DNA of 64,000 nt from Balnearium lithotrophicum (GCF_900182585.1 NZ_FXTM01000007.1:1-64000); one strand, 5' to 3'. Numbered from the stretch's first letter, positions 51,210-61,857 are shown. Translations and numbers: made by a program. The notes: generated from the sequence alone by a model not told the origin.

Positions 51210-51863
51210 ATGAGGGTACTTCTTGTAGAGGACGATAGGAGCTTAGCTGAAGAGGTAAAAAGGGTTTTTGAGGATTATGGAATAGATGTAACTTTAGGAA
51301 CGAGCAGGGACGATATATTCGGTAAAAATGGCTACTCGTTTTTGATATTTGACCTTGCCCTATTAGGAACAAAAGGACTTGAAATCTGCCGTCAAATAAA
51401 GGAGGAAAAGGGAATTCCTATTATTGTTTTAAGCTCCATGTGTGATGTAAATACAAAGGTAAAGTGGTTTGAGACGGGAGCAGACGATTTTGTTGTCAAG
51501 CCCTTCAGTACGAGGGAGCTCTTTGCCAGAACTCTTGCCATTTATAGAAGGTACAAGGACAAACTAAAAAACAGTTTGGAATTTGAGGGAATTGTCCTAA
51601 AACTCAAGGAGGGGAAAATAATTGTAGATGGAAAGAGTGCTCCGCTGACAAAGATAGAACTTGAAATTCTTCGACTTTTAATGAAATATCCCGAGGAGGT
51701 TTTAACCAAGGAATTCCTCCTTGAAAAGGTCTGGGGAAGGAAGAAGTGGAACCCGAGAAGTCTCGATGTTTACATATACAGACTAAGAAAGAAGTTGGGA
51801 GAGAAAGGAAAACACATAAAAACCCTTACAAACGTCGGTTACATACTAACAAGAAACGTTTAA
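51210..51863 (+). CDS. OmpR/PhoB-family response regulator (orphan)
   Basis: The receiver domain (1-115) has LLVEDD, phospho-acceptor Asp48 in FLIFDLALL, and Lys97 in VVKPF; the usual Pro after the Asp motif (LPxxxG) is replaced, giving ALLGTKG. The C-terminal winged-helix DNA-binding domain (about 123-217) reads [31 protein letters not shown] and [27 protein letters not shown]. No histidine kinase is adjacent. AGGGAAAAA precedes the ATG, partly inside an 11-bp repeat array. It is divergent from the porin-satP-acs cluster, its likely target. Gene end overlaps uvrB by 4 bp (convergent). Confidence 0.92.
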   Translation: MRVLLVEDDRSLAEEVKRVFEDYGIDVTLGTSRDDIFGKNGYSFLIFDLALLGTKGLEICRQIKEEKGIPIIVLSSMCDVNTKVKWFETGADDFVVKPFSTRELFARTLAIYRRYKDKLKNSLEFEGIVLKLKEGKIIVDGKSAPLTKIELEILRLLMKYPEEVLTKEFLLEKVWGRKKWNPRSLDVYIYRLRKKLGEKGKHIKTLTNVGYILTRNV

Positions 51864-53848
51864 GCTGGAAGGAGGAGTTTTCTGAGTTCCTTTATTCTGT
51901 CCCTAATTTCCGCTGCCCTTTCAAACTCCCAGTTCTTTGCAGCCTCCTTCATTTCCCTTTCAAGTCTCGCTATCTCCTCTAAAAGTTCCGACTCGTTTCT
52001 CGGAACTCTTTCTACTCCCTTCTTCCTTAGCTTTTGAAAAACTGTTACTCCTGCATCTTCAAGAATTGATGAATCAATTTTCCTCTCTGCACTCTTTGGG
52101 ACAATTCCGTGTTTTCTGTTAAACTCCTCCTGAATTCTCCTTCTCCTCTCAGTTTCCTCAATGGCCCTTCTCATTGAGGGAGTAATTCTATCTGCAAAGA
52201 GAATTACCTTTCCGTTAACGTTCCTTGCTGCCCTTCCCATTGTTTGAATAAGGGAGGTTGTTGACCTTAAGAATCCCTCCTTGTCTCCATCAAGAACGGC
52301 AACCAAAGAGACTTCAGGTAGGTCCAATCCCTCCCTTAAAAGGTTTACACCCACTAAAACGTCAAACTCTCCGGTTCGGAGCTCCCTTATTATTTCAACC
52401 CTTTCAACTGAATCAATCTCGGAGTGAAGGTACTTTGCCCTTATTCCCTTCTCAATCAGGTAGTTTGTCAGCTCTTCGGCACTCCTCTTTGTTAGAGTTG
52501 TTACTAAGACCCTTTCATCTCTCTTAATTCTCTCCCTTATTTCAGAAATCAGGTAATCTATCTGTCCTTCGGTTGGTTTAACTTCAACTTCTGGGTCTAA
52601 AAGACCTGTAGGTCTTATTATCTGCTCAACAACCCTATCCGAAACGGAGAGTTCAAACTCTCCCGGGGTTGCCGAAACGAAAATCGCCTGTGGAACCCTC
52701 TCCAAAAACTCCTCAAAGTTTAAAGGTCTGTTGTCGTAGGCTGAGGGAAGTCTGAAACCGTGCTCTATTAGGTTAAACTTCCTTGCCCTGTCTCCTCTCC
52801 ACATTGCCTTTATCTGTGGAACAGTTACGTGGGATTCGTCAATTATCACTAAGAAGTCTTCCGGAAAGTAGTCAAGGAGGGTAAATGGAGGCTCTCCGGG
52901 CTTCCTTCCGTCCAAGTGTCTTGAGTAGTTCTCAATTCCCTTGCAGTGGCCTATTTCTAAAAGGAGCTCCATGTCGTACCTTGTTCTCTGTTCAATTCTC
53001 CTTGCCTCAAGCTCCTTTCCCTGACTCAGGAAATAGTTAACTCTTTCCTCAAGCTCTTTCTCTATAGACCTAACTGCTTCAAGAATTCTTGAGTAGGGAG
53101 TTGCATAGTGGGAAGCCGGATAGACGGTGTACGAGTTAAACTCTCTCAAGACTTTCTGGTTGAAGTAGTCCAACATAACGATTGAATCAACTTCATCTCC
53201 AAAGAGCTCTATCCTTATAAAGTGGTCCTCCTGGTCTGCAGGGTATATATCTATAACGTCTCCCCTGACCTTAAAAATTCCCGGTCTTACGTCGTACTCA
53301 CTCCTTTCGTAGCCGAGTGTAACCAACTTCCTTATGACTTCGTCCCTCTCTATCTCCTCGCCTCTTTCAAACCTTAATGAGAGATTTCTGTAGTGTTCTG
53401 GAGAACCTAAACCGTATATACACGAAACAGAGGAAACAACAATTGTATCGGGACGGGTAAGGAGAGAAACCGTTGCAGAGTGTCGCATCCTGTCAATTAC
53501 AGGGTTTATCGAGCAGTCCTTCTCAATGTATACGTCCCTACTTGGAATGTAGGCTTCAGGCTGGTAGTAGTCGTAGTAGCTTATGAAGTATTCAATAGCA
53601 TTGTTTGGAAAGAAGTTCTTCAGTTCGTGGTAGAGCTGTGCAGCAAGGACTTTGTTGTGGGAAATAACCAGTGTAGGCTTTTGAACTCTCTCAATAACCT
53701 TTGCTATTGTGAATGTTTTACCGCTTCCAGTTATTCCTAAAAGGGTCTGAAATCTGAGTCCCTTCTCTATACCCTCTGAGAGTTCTCTAATTGCCTTAGG
53801 CTGGTCACCTTTAGGCTCAAAAGGGGAGACTACTTTAAACCTTCTCAA
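51860..53848 (-). CDS. uvrB: Excinuclease ABC subunit B
   Basis: UvrB is the helicase-like damage-verifying subunit of nucleotide excision repair. Walker A is in [12 protein letters not shown]; the beta-hairpin segment [12 protein letters not shown], the helicase motif DESH ([13 protein letters not shown]) and [26 protein letters not shown] are all present. The C-terminal UVR domain for UvrC contact ends in [19 protein letters not shown] at 53848 is taken as start (662 residues, normal for UvrB) rather than the far upstream codon at 53935, which would run into the divergent TPR gene. SD support is modest (AGGA). Confidence 0.93.
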   Translation of the reverse strand: MRRFKVVSPFEPKGDQPKAIRELSEGIEKGLRFQTLLGITGSGKTFTIAKVIERVQKPTLVISHNKVLAAQLYHELKNFFPNNAIEYFISYYDYYQPEAYIPSRDVYIEKDCSINPVIDRMRHSATVSLLTRPDTIVVSSVSCIYGLGSPEHYRNLSLRFERGEEIERDEVIRKLVTLGYERSEYDVRPGIFKVRGDVIDIYPADQEDHFIRIELFGDEVDSIVMLDYFNQKVLREFNSYTVYPASHYATPYSRILEAVRSIEKELEERVNYFLSQGKELEARRIEQRTRYDMELLLEIGHCKGIENYSRHLDGRKPGEPPFTLLDYFPEDFLVIIDESHVTVPQIKAMWRGDRARKFNLIEHGFRLPSAYDNRPLNFEEFLERVPQAIFVSATPGEFELSVSDRVVEQIIRPTGLLDPEVEVKPTEGQIDYLISEIRERIKRDERVLVTTLTKRSAEELTNYLIEKGIRAKYLHSEIDSVERVEIIRELRTGEFDVLVGVNLLREGLDLPEVSLVAVLDGDKEGFLRSTTSLIQTMGRAARNVNGKVILFADRITPSMRRAIEETERRRRIQEEFNRKHGIVPKSAERKIDSSILEDAGVTVFQKLRKKGVERVPRNESELLEEIARLEREMKEAAKNWEFERAAEIRDRIKELRKLLLPA

Positions 53849-53906
53849 GCTTCCTATCCTATAATTAGGTTTTCCGATTAATTTAGACCCTGTTTGGAGA
53901 TTTGGA

Positions 53907-56606
53907 ATGTTGAGGAGAGCTCTCCTGATTGCCACTTTAACCCTTTCAACAGCCCTTGCTTCAGACCTTAATCTTGGAGTGAAGCTCTACAGTGATGGAA
54001 TGTACTCATTGGCTGCAAAAACCTTTAGCGAGAACTTAGATTCCCTGAACGATAAAAATTTCAAAAAGTACTACAGATACATTTACCTATCATTTTTAAA
54101 ATCACAGGATTACAAGGACTTAAAAAGGTTTCTTTCATTCTGGGAAAGGAACTTTCCGGAGTTTTCAAAGGGAGAGCTCCTTGCTCTCAAGTTTATCCTT
54201 TCACTAAAAAAGGGAGTTCCTGTTGAGAAAGCATTTCCAGAGAAGGATTTACTATCAATGTCCATAGATAATAAGGTTTCATTCTTTAAAGTCCTCTCTA
54301 AATCAGACCTACCCTCTAACGCTATCTATTTCATCTTGTTAAGGTCTGGAAGGAACCTTGAACTGAAGGGAGCCCTCAGGGACAGCGGATTTTTGGAGAG
54401 AGCTCTGAAAAGAGCAAGTAAGGAAAACGACTACAAGCTCATAGATTTGATATTTGACACCTACGGGAGATGGTTTAAGGGTAAGGAAGAGGGAGTTCAG
54501 TACGTCAGGTACCTTGAGAGAAAGAGGAGGTTTTCGGAGGCCTTAGTTGAAGCTCAAAAACTCTACAAGAAGTACCCCGGCGATAGAACAAGGTTGGAGC
54601 TTGCCAGAGCTTACTACCTCAACAAAAAGTACAGTGAGGCAGCTAAACTATTAAAGAATCCCAAAAGTACAGAGGAAAAGTACCTCCTTGCCTGGACCCT
54701 TTACAGGTTAGGAAAAGTAGGTGAGATTCCAAAGGTAATAGGACTGAACATTTCCAAACCTAAAGTCCCTGAGAAATTAAAAGCTCTCTTAGACTTCTAC
54801 TCGGCAGAGTTCGACCTTGATACTTTGAAGAAGTTCTATCCGGAGCTCTACACAAAAGCTCTCATTTTTTCCTTTTCCGATGAAATTCCTGAAGTCGGCT
54901 CAAGTGATGACTTAGGATACATCTACTACGAAAGGGGACTCTACAAAAGCTCAGAGGAAGAGTTAAAGAGGGCAGTTCAGAGTCCATCAAATGACCTTTC
55001 AACTGCAAGAACCTTGTACCTACTGGGAAAAATAGGAACGATAAACAGTGATGTAGGAAGTGTTGTCTATAGCCAACTGATGGGAAGTTTCCAGAATACT
55101 CCCTACTACAGGGCTTCCCTCTTAGATGCGGCTAAGGTTTACCTCATTTCTGGAAGCCCAAACGTCTCAATTAAGCTCCTCGAGTATGCCTACAAGGAGG
55201 AGGGAATTAGAACTCCAGAACTCCTCAAACTCTTAGGAATCTCGTACTTTAACGTTGGAAACTATAAAAGGGCAAAGGAGTTTCTAAAAAGGGTTCCTGA
55301 CGGTGATACTCTAACGCTTTTAGCTATCTGCCAGTACAAGTTGGGAAGTAAAAAGGAAGCCTACAGAACACTAAAGAAGGAAATTAAGAAGTACTCCATT
55401 TTTCCCGAGGTAAACGGTGGAAGATTAATTTACCTATCCAAAGTATTAGGAAAGGAGAGAGAACTTACAAAGCTTCCACTTATTTCCCCACTGACAAAAA
55501 CTATGGCTGCATTTGTATCTAAGAACATAAACTATGCTGAAAAGATATTTAACACCCTTCCCCACAGGGAAAAAACAGCACTTGCTCTCTATCTAACAGA
55601 AAGTTACGAGAAGAAAAAACCCCAAAAGAGCATCTTTTATTTAACCTACCTGTTCAATACAGCTTCAAATGAGGAGTTAGAGAGGTTTTCAAAACAGTAC
55701 ATGAACTATCTTTCGTACAGGAGTAAAAACTTTGAGGCGCTAATTTTCAACGACCCCTACTTTATAGCTTACAACCCGGAAAACGTTGGAGCCGATGCTC
55801 TGACTCTCATATCTAAGGCGAGGGATTACGAAAGCAACGGAGAATATGGAAAGGCCTACGGTATCTTAAAGCTAACTTTAGAAAAGGTAAATTCCCCTAA
55901 GCTAAAAGAACAGATAGCCGAAAGGTTGGTTGAAATAGACCTTAAGCAGAAAAACTACAGGAGAGCTCTGAAGGACATTTCTCTCATTCAGGACTCTGAT
56001 GTAAAAAACTACCTGCTGTTCAGGACCTACCTCTCCCAAGGGAAACTAATAGATGCATACACCGCAGCCCAGAGCGTAAAGGATATAACAAAAATTCCCG
56101 AAAAAGAGAGGGGATACTTCTTAGGAAAGCTTGCTCACTACTACAAGTTGACCGGAAACAAGAATAGAGCTTTAGAAATTTCAAGGGAACTCACCAAATA
56201 CTTAAGCAGCGTTAACTACGATGATTTAGTTAGCTTGGGGATACTGGCACAGGAAAGTGGAGACCTTGAACTTGCCGAAAAGCTAATAGGAGAAGCTGTT
56301 AAAAGAGCAAAGAAGAGGGAGGAAAGAGCAGAATCTCTCTTCTGGAGGGCATCAATTGAAGCTCAAAGGGGGAACGTTGACGGAGCTCTCATAGACTACA
56401 TGAAGATAGCTTACGAGATAAAGGCTGAACCTTGGAGTTCAACTGCTCTCTACAGGGCTGCTCAACTTTTAGAGAAAAAGGGAGATTACAGACAGGCAGC
56501 AAGACTCTACAAGAGGGTCTCTGAGATGAAGAAGGGAACAAAGGAGGGAAAAGAGGCAGAGGAAAGGTTAAAATCTCTCCTGAAAAGATTGAAGAAGGAG
56601 GAGTAA
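53907..56606 (+). CDS. Large TPR-repeat envelope protein
   Basis: An 899-residue protein with signal peptide [17 protein letters not shown] and a periplasmic helical body of many TPR-like repeats. Examples are [64 protein letters not shown] and [23 protein letters not shown]. No enzymatic motif is seen. It may be an envelope scaffold, perhaps of the BamD/YbgF kind, or part of a secretion or polysaccharide system. ATG at 53907 follows TTTGGAGATTTGGA. It shares a single base with the DUF507 gene. Confidence 0.75.
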   Translation: MLRRALLIATLTLSTALASDLNLGVKLYSDGMYSLAAKTFSENLDSLNDKNFKKYYRYIYLSFLKSQDYKDLKRFLSFWERNFPEFSKGELLALKFILSLKKGVPVEKAFPEKDLLSMSIDNKVSFFKVLSKSDLPSNAIYFILLRSGRNLELKGALRDSGFLERALKRASKENDYKLIDLIFDTYGRWFKGKEEGVQYVRYLERKRRFSEALVEAQKLYKKYPGDRTRLELARAYYLNKKYSEAAKLLKNPKSTEEKYLLAWTLYRLGKVGEIPKVIGLNISKPKVPEKLKALLDFYSAEFDLDTLKKFYPELYTKALIFSFSDEIPEVGSSDDLGYIYYERGLYKSSEEELKRAVQSPSNDLSTARTLYLLGKIGTINSDVGSVVYSQLMGSFQNTPYYRASLLDAAKVYLISGSPNVSIKLLEYAYKEEGIRTPELLKLLGISYFNVGNYKRAKEFLKRVPDGDTLTLLAICQYKLGSKKEAYRTLKKEIKKYSIFPEVNGGRLIYLSKVLGKERELTKLPLISPLTKTMAAFVSKNINYAEKIFNTLPHREKTALALYLTESYEKKKPQKSIFYLTYLFNTASNEELERFSKQYMNYLSYRSKNFEALIFNDPYFIAYNPENVGADALTLISKARDYESNGEYGKAYGILKLTLEKVNSPKLKEQIAERLVEIDLKQKNYRRALKDISLIQDSDVKNYLLFRTYLSQGKLIDAYTAAQSVKDITKIPEKERGYFLGKLAHYYKLTGNKNRALEISRELTKYLSSVNYDDLVSLGILAQESGDLELAEKLIGEAVKRAKKREERAESLFWRASIEAQRGNVDGALIDYMKIAYEIKAEPWSSTALYRAAQLLEKKGDYRQAARLYKRVSEMKKGTKEGKEAEERLKSLLKRLKKEE

Positions 56607-57184
56607 TGGCTAAAAAGCACAGGTTCTTAAAGATTCTGGCAGACAGAATTGCAGATAATCTCCTTAGGGATGAAATCGTTATAGCTGATAATCCTGAGGA
56701 ATTTAGGGAGAAAATCTACCAGATTCTCTACGATGACTATAGAACTGAGAAGGAGCTTGAGGAGGAAGCTGAAAAAATTATTCAGGAAAACAGCGATGAG
56801 GTTTTCTACAGGGGCGTTTCACTCCACAAGGCAAGAAAACTTATAAAGGAGAAGTTGGCAAAGGAGAGGGGAATACCTGTTGTAGGGAGTCCTCTTTCAA
56901 GGGACAAAGCAAACTATTTGGCGGGAAAAATCCTAAAGTTAATTCTCACTGATGATACGCTGGACTACACAGAGGAGAGAGGAGTTATAAGAGGGATTAT
57001 TGTTAAATCCTTTGAGGAAGTTTCTAAATTGAGGAAAGAGATTGACCAGAGGGTTAGGGAGAAAATAGCTTCCCACTCAAGGCCAATCTACGAAGGAACT
57101 CCTGAGTGGTATGCTCTGTACAACAGGTACTACAACGAGGAACTCATAGAGAGGGGATTGCTTGAACCGGAAGAGGAGATGTAA
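56606..57184 (+). CDS. Tandem DUF507-domain protein
   Basis: A soluble 192-residue protein. The C-terminal half, SRDKANYLAGKILKLILTDDTLDYTEERGVIRGIIVKSFEEVSKLRKEIDQRVREKI, is a DUF507 domain, followed by the conserved GTPEWYALYNRYYNEEL. The first half (RFLKILADRIADNLLRDEIVIADNPEEFREKIYQIL) repeats the same helix pattern more weakly, suggesting a fused or duplicated pair. DUF507 is widespread in Aquificota, Deltaproteobacteria and related phyla and has no known function. The gene is between a TPR protein and an FtsB-like protein. Confidence 0.8.
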   Translation: MAKKHRFLKILADRIADNLLRDEIVIADNPEEFREKIYQILYDDYRTEKELEEEAEKIIQENSDEVFYRGVSLHKARKLIKEKLAKERGIPVVGSPLSRDKANYLAGKILKLILTDDTLDYTEERGVIRGIIVKSFEEVSKLRKEIDQRVREKIASHSRPIYEGTPEWYALYNRYYNEELIERGLLEPEEEM

Positions 57185-57458
57185 GTTTATCTATCTAATT
57201 ATCTTCTGGTCCCTCGCCTTCCCTTGGTTCTTCTACAGCTACTTTTTTGGTAAGAACTCTGTTTCGAAATTGAAAGAGCTTCGGGAAACAGAGGCTAAAC
57301 TGGAAAAGGAACGAAATTTCTGGAAACTCCAGAATGAAATTTTGGAAGAGAAAATAAACCAGATTGAAGCAAACAAAAGGTTCTACTACGAAAAACTTGC
57401 AAGAGAGATGTTTTTAAAGGGAAAGGATAACGAAGAGGTGATACTCTTTGTTAAGTAG
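57162..57458 (+). CDS. FtsB/DivIC-like septum protein
   Basis: A 98-residue single-pass membrane protein: basic start (NRKRRCKF), one membrane helix (IYLIIFWSLAFPWFFYSYFFG), then a coiled coil (KELRETEAKLEKERNFWKLQNEILEEKINQIEANKRFYYEKLAREMF). The ending KLAREMFLKGKDNEEVILFV matches septum formation initiators, which end in an ARE-LGm-kpgE pattern. With the FtsL-like and FtsI genes in this window it would complete the FtsQLB-type complex. Start TTG at 57162 is supported by GAGGGG. The gene overlaps the DUF507 gene by 23 bp. Confidence 0.82.
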   Translation: MNRKRRCKFIYLIIFWSLAFPWFFYSYFFGKNSVSKLKELRETEAKLEKERNFWKLQNEILEEKINQIEANKRFYYEKLAREMFLKGKDNEEVILFVK

Positions 57459-57912
57459 AATACGAGATTACTTTAAAGCTTACGGTTACTGGAAGGAACC
57501 TTTCTTAAATTTTGAATTTTTAGGTAGAATAGATGTAAAATTGGTTCATGAAACATTTTTTCTGAAGGATTATGAGATAAATTCCTCCTACTATCTCTTA
57601 GGAAAAAATGTAAGGGACAAAATCGAAGCAAAGAAAGTATTTAAAAACTTAACTAAATCCTGGAAAAATTTTTTAAGTCTGCCCAACGACCACTACTTGA
57701 CCTGTATTGTTGTTCTGTTTAACTCAAAAGAGGAGTTTCCAATTGATAACTTCTATGAGGAGAAGTTTCTCCTGTTAGGGATAAGAGGGAAAATCGTACT
57801 TGTTGGAGGAATTCAGAGAGAGAATACCTTAATCTTTCCCAAGAAGATAAAAAGTAGGGAGGCAAGGGAGTTTTTAAACGCCCTCAAAGCCTCCATAGAA
57901 TTAAGTTCTTAA
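57448..57912 (+). CDS. Uncharacterised 154-residue protein
   Basis: I recognise no family. The protein is soluble, rich in Lys, Phe and Tyr, with LSRIRDYFKAYGYWKEPFLNFEF at the N-terminus and a Rossmann-like piece LLGIRGKIVLVGGIQR. There is no signal peptide. TTG at 57448 overlaps the end of the FtsB-like gene by 11 bp, and the stop overlaps that of the convergent nucleotide-sugar dehydrogenase by 29 bp. Its role is not deducible here. Confidence 0.6.
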   Translation: MLSRIRDYFKAYGYWKEPFLNFEFLGRIDVKLVHETFFLKDYEINSSYYLLGKNVRDKIEAKKVFKNLTKSWKNFLSLPNDHYLTCIVVLFNSKEEFPIDNFYEEKFLLLGIRGKIVLVGGIQRENTLIFPKKIKSREAREFLNALKASIELSS

Positions 57913-59197
57913 ATTCCTCCCTGTCATAAATACCCTTGACGTCCAAAACAATGGGTCTTGATTTTGATATTGATTCAAAAAACTCTGGTTTTAGTCCCTT
58001 AAACTGGTCGTGTTTAACTGCAACTATAACGGCATCGTAGGGAGCTCCCTCCTGCGGGCTCCCTATCAGTTCTATTCCGTACTCCCTCTTAACCTCTTCC
58101 GGGTAGGCATAGGGGTCGTAAATAAAAGGCTGAACTCCGTACGAGAGGAGTTCATTGTATATGTCAACAATCCTCGTATTTCTAACATCCCTTATATTTT
58201 CCTTAAATGTAATACCTAAAATCAAAACCTTTGAGTCTAAAATTTGCTTTCCTTCCTTTATCATGAGCTTAACGGCATTTTCAGCAACAAACTTTCCCAT
58301 TGAGTCGTTAATTCTTCTACCTGCCAGTATTACCTCGGGATGGTAGCCAATCTCCTGAGCTTTAAACGTTAAGTAGTAAGGGTCAACGCCAATACAGTGG
58401 CCTCCTACAAGTCCCGGTTCAAACTTGAGAAAGTTCCACTTTGTTCCCGCTGCCTCAAGGACGTCCCTAGTGTCTATTCCCATCCTGTGGAAAATGAGAG
58501 CCAACTCGTTCATTAAAGCTATGTTTAAGTCCCTCTGTGTGTTCTCTATTACCTTTGCAGCTTCGGCGGTTTTTATGTTGGGAGCTCTGTGGACACCGGC
58601 CTCAATTACAGAGCCGTAGATTTTCTCAAGGAGCTCTGCCGTTTCAGGGGTATCTCCTGAAACGACCTTCACTATCTTATCTATGGTGTGCTTTTTATCT
58701 CCAGGATTGACCCTCTCAGGAGAGTAACCAACAAAAAAGTCCTCCTTCCACTTAAGGCCACTCTCCTTTTCCAAAATTGGAACACAGATTTCCTCGGTAA
58801 CTCCTGGATAAACTGTCGACTCATAAACAACAACAGTTTTAGGTTTCATGTACCTTCCAACCGTCCTGGTTGCCGACTTCACAGGTCTCAAATCGGGAAT
58901 TTTATGGACATCAATGGGGGTTGGAACAGTAACAATTATCAAACTACAGTCCGAAATTTTCTCAGGATTTGTTGTGTAATCAACTTTAGAGTTTTTAAGC
59001 TCCTCTTCAGATATCTCTCCCGTTCTATCGTAGTTTCTCTGGAGTTCTGAAACCCTCTCTTCGTCTATGTCAAAACCTACAACATTAAATCTCTTCCCCA
59101 AAAGGACGGCAAGAGGAAGACCTACATAACCAAGACCAACAATGCATATCCTTTCCTTTCCTTCCAAAAACTCTTTAAAGTTTGGAACCTTAGCCAT
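57884..59197 (-). CDS. Nucleotide-sugar dehydrogenase (UDP-GlcNAc/GalNAc 6-dehydrogenase, WbpA/TviB type)
   Basis: An NAD-dependent UDP-sugar dehydrogenase that oxidises C6 of a hexosamine in two steps. The NAD-binding motif ICIVGLGYVGLPLAVLLGK begins near residue 17; TVPTPIDVHKIPDL and VYESTVYPGVTEEICVPILE follow. The active-site Cys lies in GLVGGHCIGVDPYYL (about residue 268), a form characteristic of WbpA/WbpO/TviB enzymes. KVLILGITFKENIRDVRNT and FIYDPYAYPEEVKREYG complete the C-terminal domain. It provides an activated uronic acid for surface glycans. It overlaps the upstream glycosyltransferase by 8 bp. Confidence 0.9.
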   Translation of the reverse strand: MAKVPNFKEFLEGKERICIVGLGYVGLPLAVLLGKRFNVVGFDIDEERVSELQRNYDRTGEISEEELKNSKVDYTTNPEKISDCSLIIVTVPTPIDVHKIPDLRPVKSATRTVGRYMKPKTVVVYESTVYPGVTEEICVPILEKESGLKWKEDFFVGYSPERVNPGDKKHTIDKIVKVVSGDTPETAELLEKIYGSVIEAGVHRAPNIKTAEAAKVIENTQRDLNIALMNELALIFHRMGIDTRDVLEAAGTKWNFLKFEPGLVGGHCIGVDPYYLTFKAQEIGYHPEVILAGRRINDSMGKFVAENAVKLMIKEGKQILDSKVLILGITFKENIRDVRNTRIVDIYNELLSYGVQPFIYDPYAYPEEVKREYGIELIGSPQEGAPYDAVIVAVKHDQFKGLKPEFFESISKSRPIVLDVKGIYDREEFKNLILWRL

Positions 59198-60269
59198 TTA
59201 GTATCTCCCTGTACAGTTTTAACGTTTCCTCTGTAACCCTTTTTATATCAAATTTCTCTGCAGTTTTCCTTGCTTCCTCCTTTAGTTTTTCATTTTTTAA
59301 GTTTTCAACAGCTTTTAAAAGACCTCCGTAGAGAGAATCAACACTTCTCGGCTCAACCGCTATTCCGTTTTCCATGTGTTTTAAATAACTCCTTATACCC
59401 CCAACGTGAGAGGCAACAACGACTTTTCTCATAGCCATAGCCTGAAGGAGGGAACCGGCTATTCCTTCGTTTATAGAGGGGAAGACGAAAATATCTGTGA
59501 TTCTGAGAATATCGGGTACATCACTTCTAAATCCTAAGGGAATAACAAACTTCTCCAGTTCAAATTCTTTTATCAGAGAAAAACACCCTTCACTTTTCGT
59601 ATCCCTGCCGACTAAGAGTAAATAGGCATTTTTATACCTTTCTCTAAATCTCTTAAATGCGGGAATTAAGATGTGATGTCCCTTTACCTCAGAAAAATTT
59701 CCTACGTTTGTTAAGACCAAGGAGTTTTTAGGAATTCCAAACTCTTTTCTATCCAGTTTCCCTTCCAATTCAGGATTGAACCTTTCGAGTTCAACACCTG
59801 ATGGAATGTAGTAGAGCTTTTTCCTTAGTAGTTTTACCTTTTTTAACGTTTCGTAAATTTTAGGAGATACGGAAACGATTGCATCTGTTCTTATGTTGTA
59901 CTTAGATATGAGAGAAAACTTTGAAATTGGATAGGGAACCCTTCTTGTGTAAATAAGTTTAGGTCTCTTTCTTAAGAAAAAGGTTGATAACCAAACAAAC
60001 CAGTGAGCCTTTGAGATGTGTGTATTAACAATGTCGTACTGGGAAACTATTTTTGAGAGCTCCCTTGCTTCTCTAATACTGAACTTCTTAGTATTCGGAA
60101 AGTAACGGACATCGATTCCCTCTTTCCTTGCTCTTCTCTCTAACTCCGTTCCCCTAAAACAGAGAATATCAGTTTTAACTTCGAGTCTGCTCATGTACTT
60201 AGCAAGGAGTAAACACTGTTCAGTTCCACCGCTCCAACCTCTTGCAGTGGTAGCCTGTAAAATTTTCAT
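59190..60269 (-). CDS. Glycosyltransferase, GT4 family
   Basis: A 359-residue GT-B-fold glycosyltransferase. The N-terminal half has the TARGWSGGTEQCLLLAKYM pattern; the C-terminal half contains TNVGNFSEVKGHHILIPAFKRF, YLLLVGR, FVIPLGFRSDVPDIL and the EX7E-like FPSINEGIAGSLLQAMAMRKVVVASHVGGI (about 260-290), the GT4 active-site region. The sugar donor and acceptor are unknown. It lies with a nucleotide-sugar dehydrogenase, so it probably builds LPS or capsule. The gene starts 41 bp from the divergent kinase-like gene. Confidence 0.9.
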   Translation of the reverse strand: MKILQATTARGWSGGTEQCLLLAKYMSRLEVKTDILCFRGTELERRARKEGIDVRYFPNTKKFSIREARELSKIVSQYDIVNTHISKAHWFVWLSTFFLRKRPKLIYTRRVPYPISKFSLISKYNIRTDAIVSVSPKIYETLKKVKLLRKKLYYIPSGVELERFNPELEGKLDRKEFGIPKNSLVLTNVGNFSEVKGHHILIPAFKRFRERYKNAYLLLVGRDTKSEGCFSLIKEFELEKFVIPLGFRSDVPDILRITDIFVFPSINEGIAGSLLQAMAMRKVVVASHVGGIRSYLKHMENGIAVEPRSVDSLYGGLLKAVENLKNEKLKEEARKTAEKFDIKRVTEETLKLYREILNG

Positions 60270-60310
60270 AAAAACTCCTTATTGATTTGTAGAGTATAAT
60301 TTAGGATTGA

Positions 60311-60958
60311 ATGAATGTTAAAAAATTATACAGCTCAAAGAGAACTAAGGGATACATTATAGGAGATGAAAAAAGATACTTTCTTAAAGTATTTTACGGT
60401 CATTCGTTTAATGTCTATTTGAAATCAATAAAAACTATCTATAACAGAAGTCGACCGGAGAATGAGTTTTTCTTCTCTAAATTTTTAAATAAAAAAGACA
60501 TAAAAACGATTGATGTTTTGAGATACAAATCGAAAACTTTTCTGAAATTTCTAAAGTTGGATGTTGGTTACACAATAAGCAATTACGAAAATATCATTCC
60601 ATTAGATAAATTAAAAAATGATGCCAATTTTTCAAGACTCATTTTGGAAAGTGTTTGTCTATCTGCAAAACTCCATAACCTATCTGTAAGACATGGTGAT
60701 TTATCAGTCTCCAACTTCGGTTTTAACGGCAGAGAAATAATATTAATAGATTTAGAAACAATGAGTTTTACTTTTTCTGTATACCAAACAGCAAAGGAGT
60801 TTGCAGACTACCTCTATGATATTTGGAAAAATAGGCCGGACTTAGATTTAACAGAAATCCTTAAAGTTTATATATCACAAATTAACCTCTCAGACCGAAA
60901 GAGGGAAAAATTCAGAAAATTTGCTTTAGGGAAGCTTAAAAAGTGGGGAATCTTATGA
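60311..60958 (+). CDS. LPS-kinase-like protein (Kdo/WaaP-type)
   Basis: A 215-residue protein with protein-kinase-like motifs. RHGDLSVSNFGFNGREIILIDLETM (about 135-159) holds the catalytic loop HGDxxxxN and the metal-binding D of the DLE motif. Upstream KRYFLKVFYG and LESVCLSAKLHNLSV match the ATP-binding and alpha-C areas of lipid A-Kdo kinases (KdkA, WaaP). It would phosphorylate a sugar of the LPS inner core. The gene is clearly more A+T-rich than its neighbours. It overlaps the heptosyltransferase start (ATGA). Confidence 0.75.
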   Translation: MNVKKLYSSKRTKGYIIGDEKRYFLKVFYGHSFNVYLKSIKTIYNRSRPENEFFFSKFLNKKDIKTIDVLRYKSKTFLKFLKLDVGYTISNYENIIPLDKLKNDANFSRLILESVCLSAKLHNLSVRHGDLSVSNFGFNGREIILIDLETMSFTFSVYQTAKEFADYLYDIWKNRPDLDLTEILKVYISQINLSDRKREKFRKFALGKLKKWGIL

Positions 60959-61857
60959 AGAGAGTATTAATAATTCAGATAAGACAGTTGGGAGATATTC
61001 TGTTATCAACGCCGCTGTGCAGAGCTCTTAGGGAAAATCTTTCAAGTGTTGAGGTTCACTTTCTAACATCAGAAATTGGCAAGAGTATCGTTCTTGGAAA
61101 CCCCTACATAGACGAGATACTAACGTTAAGTGAAGGGATAGTTGGAGAAGTTAGAGCTGTTTTAACTACATTAAGAAACAGGTACGATGCAGTAATAGAC
61201 GTTCAAAGAACAGGTAGGTCAAGGAGAATCACGCTGTTCTCCCTTTCTTCAAGGAGAATTGCCTTTAAGAAAAAAAACTTTGAAATTGGATACAACGTAC
61301 CTATTGAATGGGAAAACAGAGGATACACTGCTTGGGAAAGAATCAAACTCCTTGAGGGATTGGGAGTAAAGGTCAGAAACTATCAGGATTACCTACCAGA
61401 GTTTTACAACTTTAAGCCAGTAAAAAGTTTAAAACTCGACAAGTATGCAGTAATAGTTCCGACTGCGAGAAAGAGAGAAAAAATGTGGGAAGTTAAAAAT
61501 TTCCAAGAAATTATCTCCTTTATTCATAGAGAATTGGGTATTAAAACAGTTCTTCTCTACGGAAAAGGTGAGGAGGAGGAGAAAAAAAAATACAAGAACC
61601 TTCAGGGAACTATAATTCCAGAGAGAGCTCTCTCCATAGGTGAATCTGCATCTGTTATTAAGGGAGCTCTCTTCTTTATAGGACTTAACTCTTTCGCCTC
61701 CCACCTCTCAATTTCGGTTGGGACAAAGACCATTATCATAGACAAAAAACACTCAGGCTGGTTTCCTCCAATTCCCTTAGTAAAAGAAGTTTACGGAGAT
61801 GGAAAATTTCCCAATGTAGACAGTGTTAAAAAGGCCATCTTGGAACTAATGGGATAG
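60955..61857 (+). CDS. Glycosyltransferase family 9 (heptosyltransferase-like)
   Basis: A GT9 enzyme of 300 residues. The N-terminal RVLIIQIRQLGDILLSTPLCRALREN is typical of heptosyltransferases; EVHFLTSEIGKSIV and DAVIDVQRTGRSRRI follow. The C-terminal domain has IVPTARKREKMWEVKNFQEII and the donor site FIGLNSFASHLSISVGTKTIIIDKKHSGWFPP. It should add heptose or a related sugar to the LPS inner core. ATG at 60955 overlaps the kinase stop. The convergent msbA gene overlaps its end by 12 bp. Confidence 0.9.
   Translation: MKRVLIIQIRQLGDILLSTPLCRALRENLSSVEVHFLTSEIGKSIVLGNPYIDEILTLSEGIVGEVRAVLTTLRNRYDAVIDVQRTGRSRRITLFSLSSRRIAFKKKNFEIGYNVPIEWENRGYTAWERIKLLEGLGVKVRNYQDYLPEFYNFKPVKSLKLDKYAVIVPTARKREKMWEVKNFQEIISFIHRELGIKTVLLYGKGEEEEKKKYKNLQGTIIPERALSIGESASVIKGALFFIGLNSFASHLSISVGTKTIIIDKKHSGWFPPIPLVKEVYGDGKFPNVDSVKKAILELMG

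Noticed and set aside
53849-53935. Upstream start of uvrB at 53935
   Set aside because: It would extend 29 residues beyond the normal UvrB N-terminus and run across the start of the divergent TPR gene.
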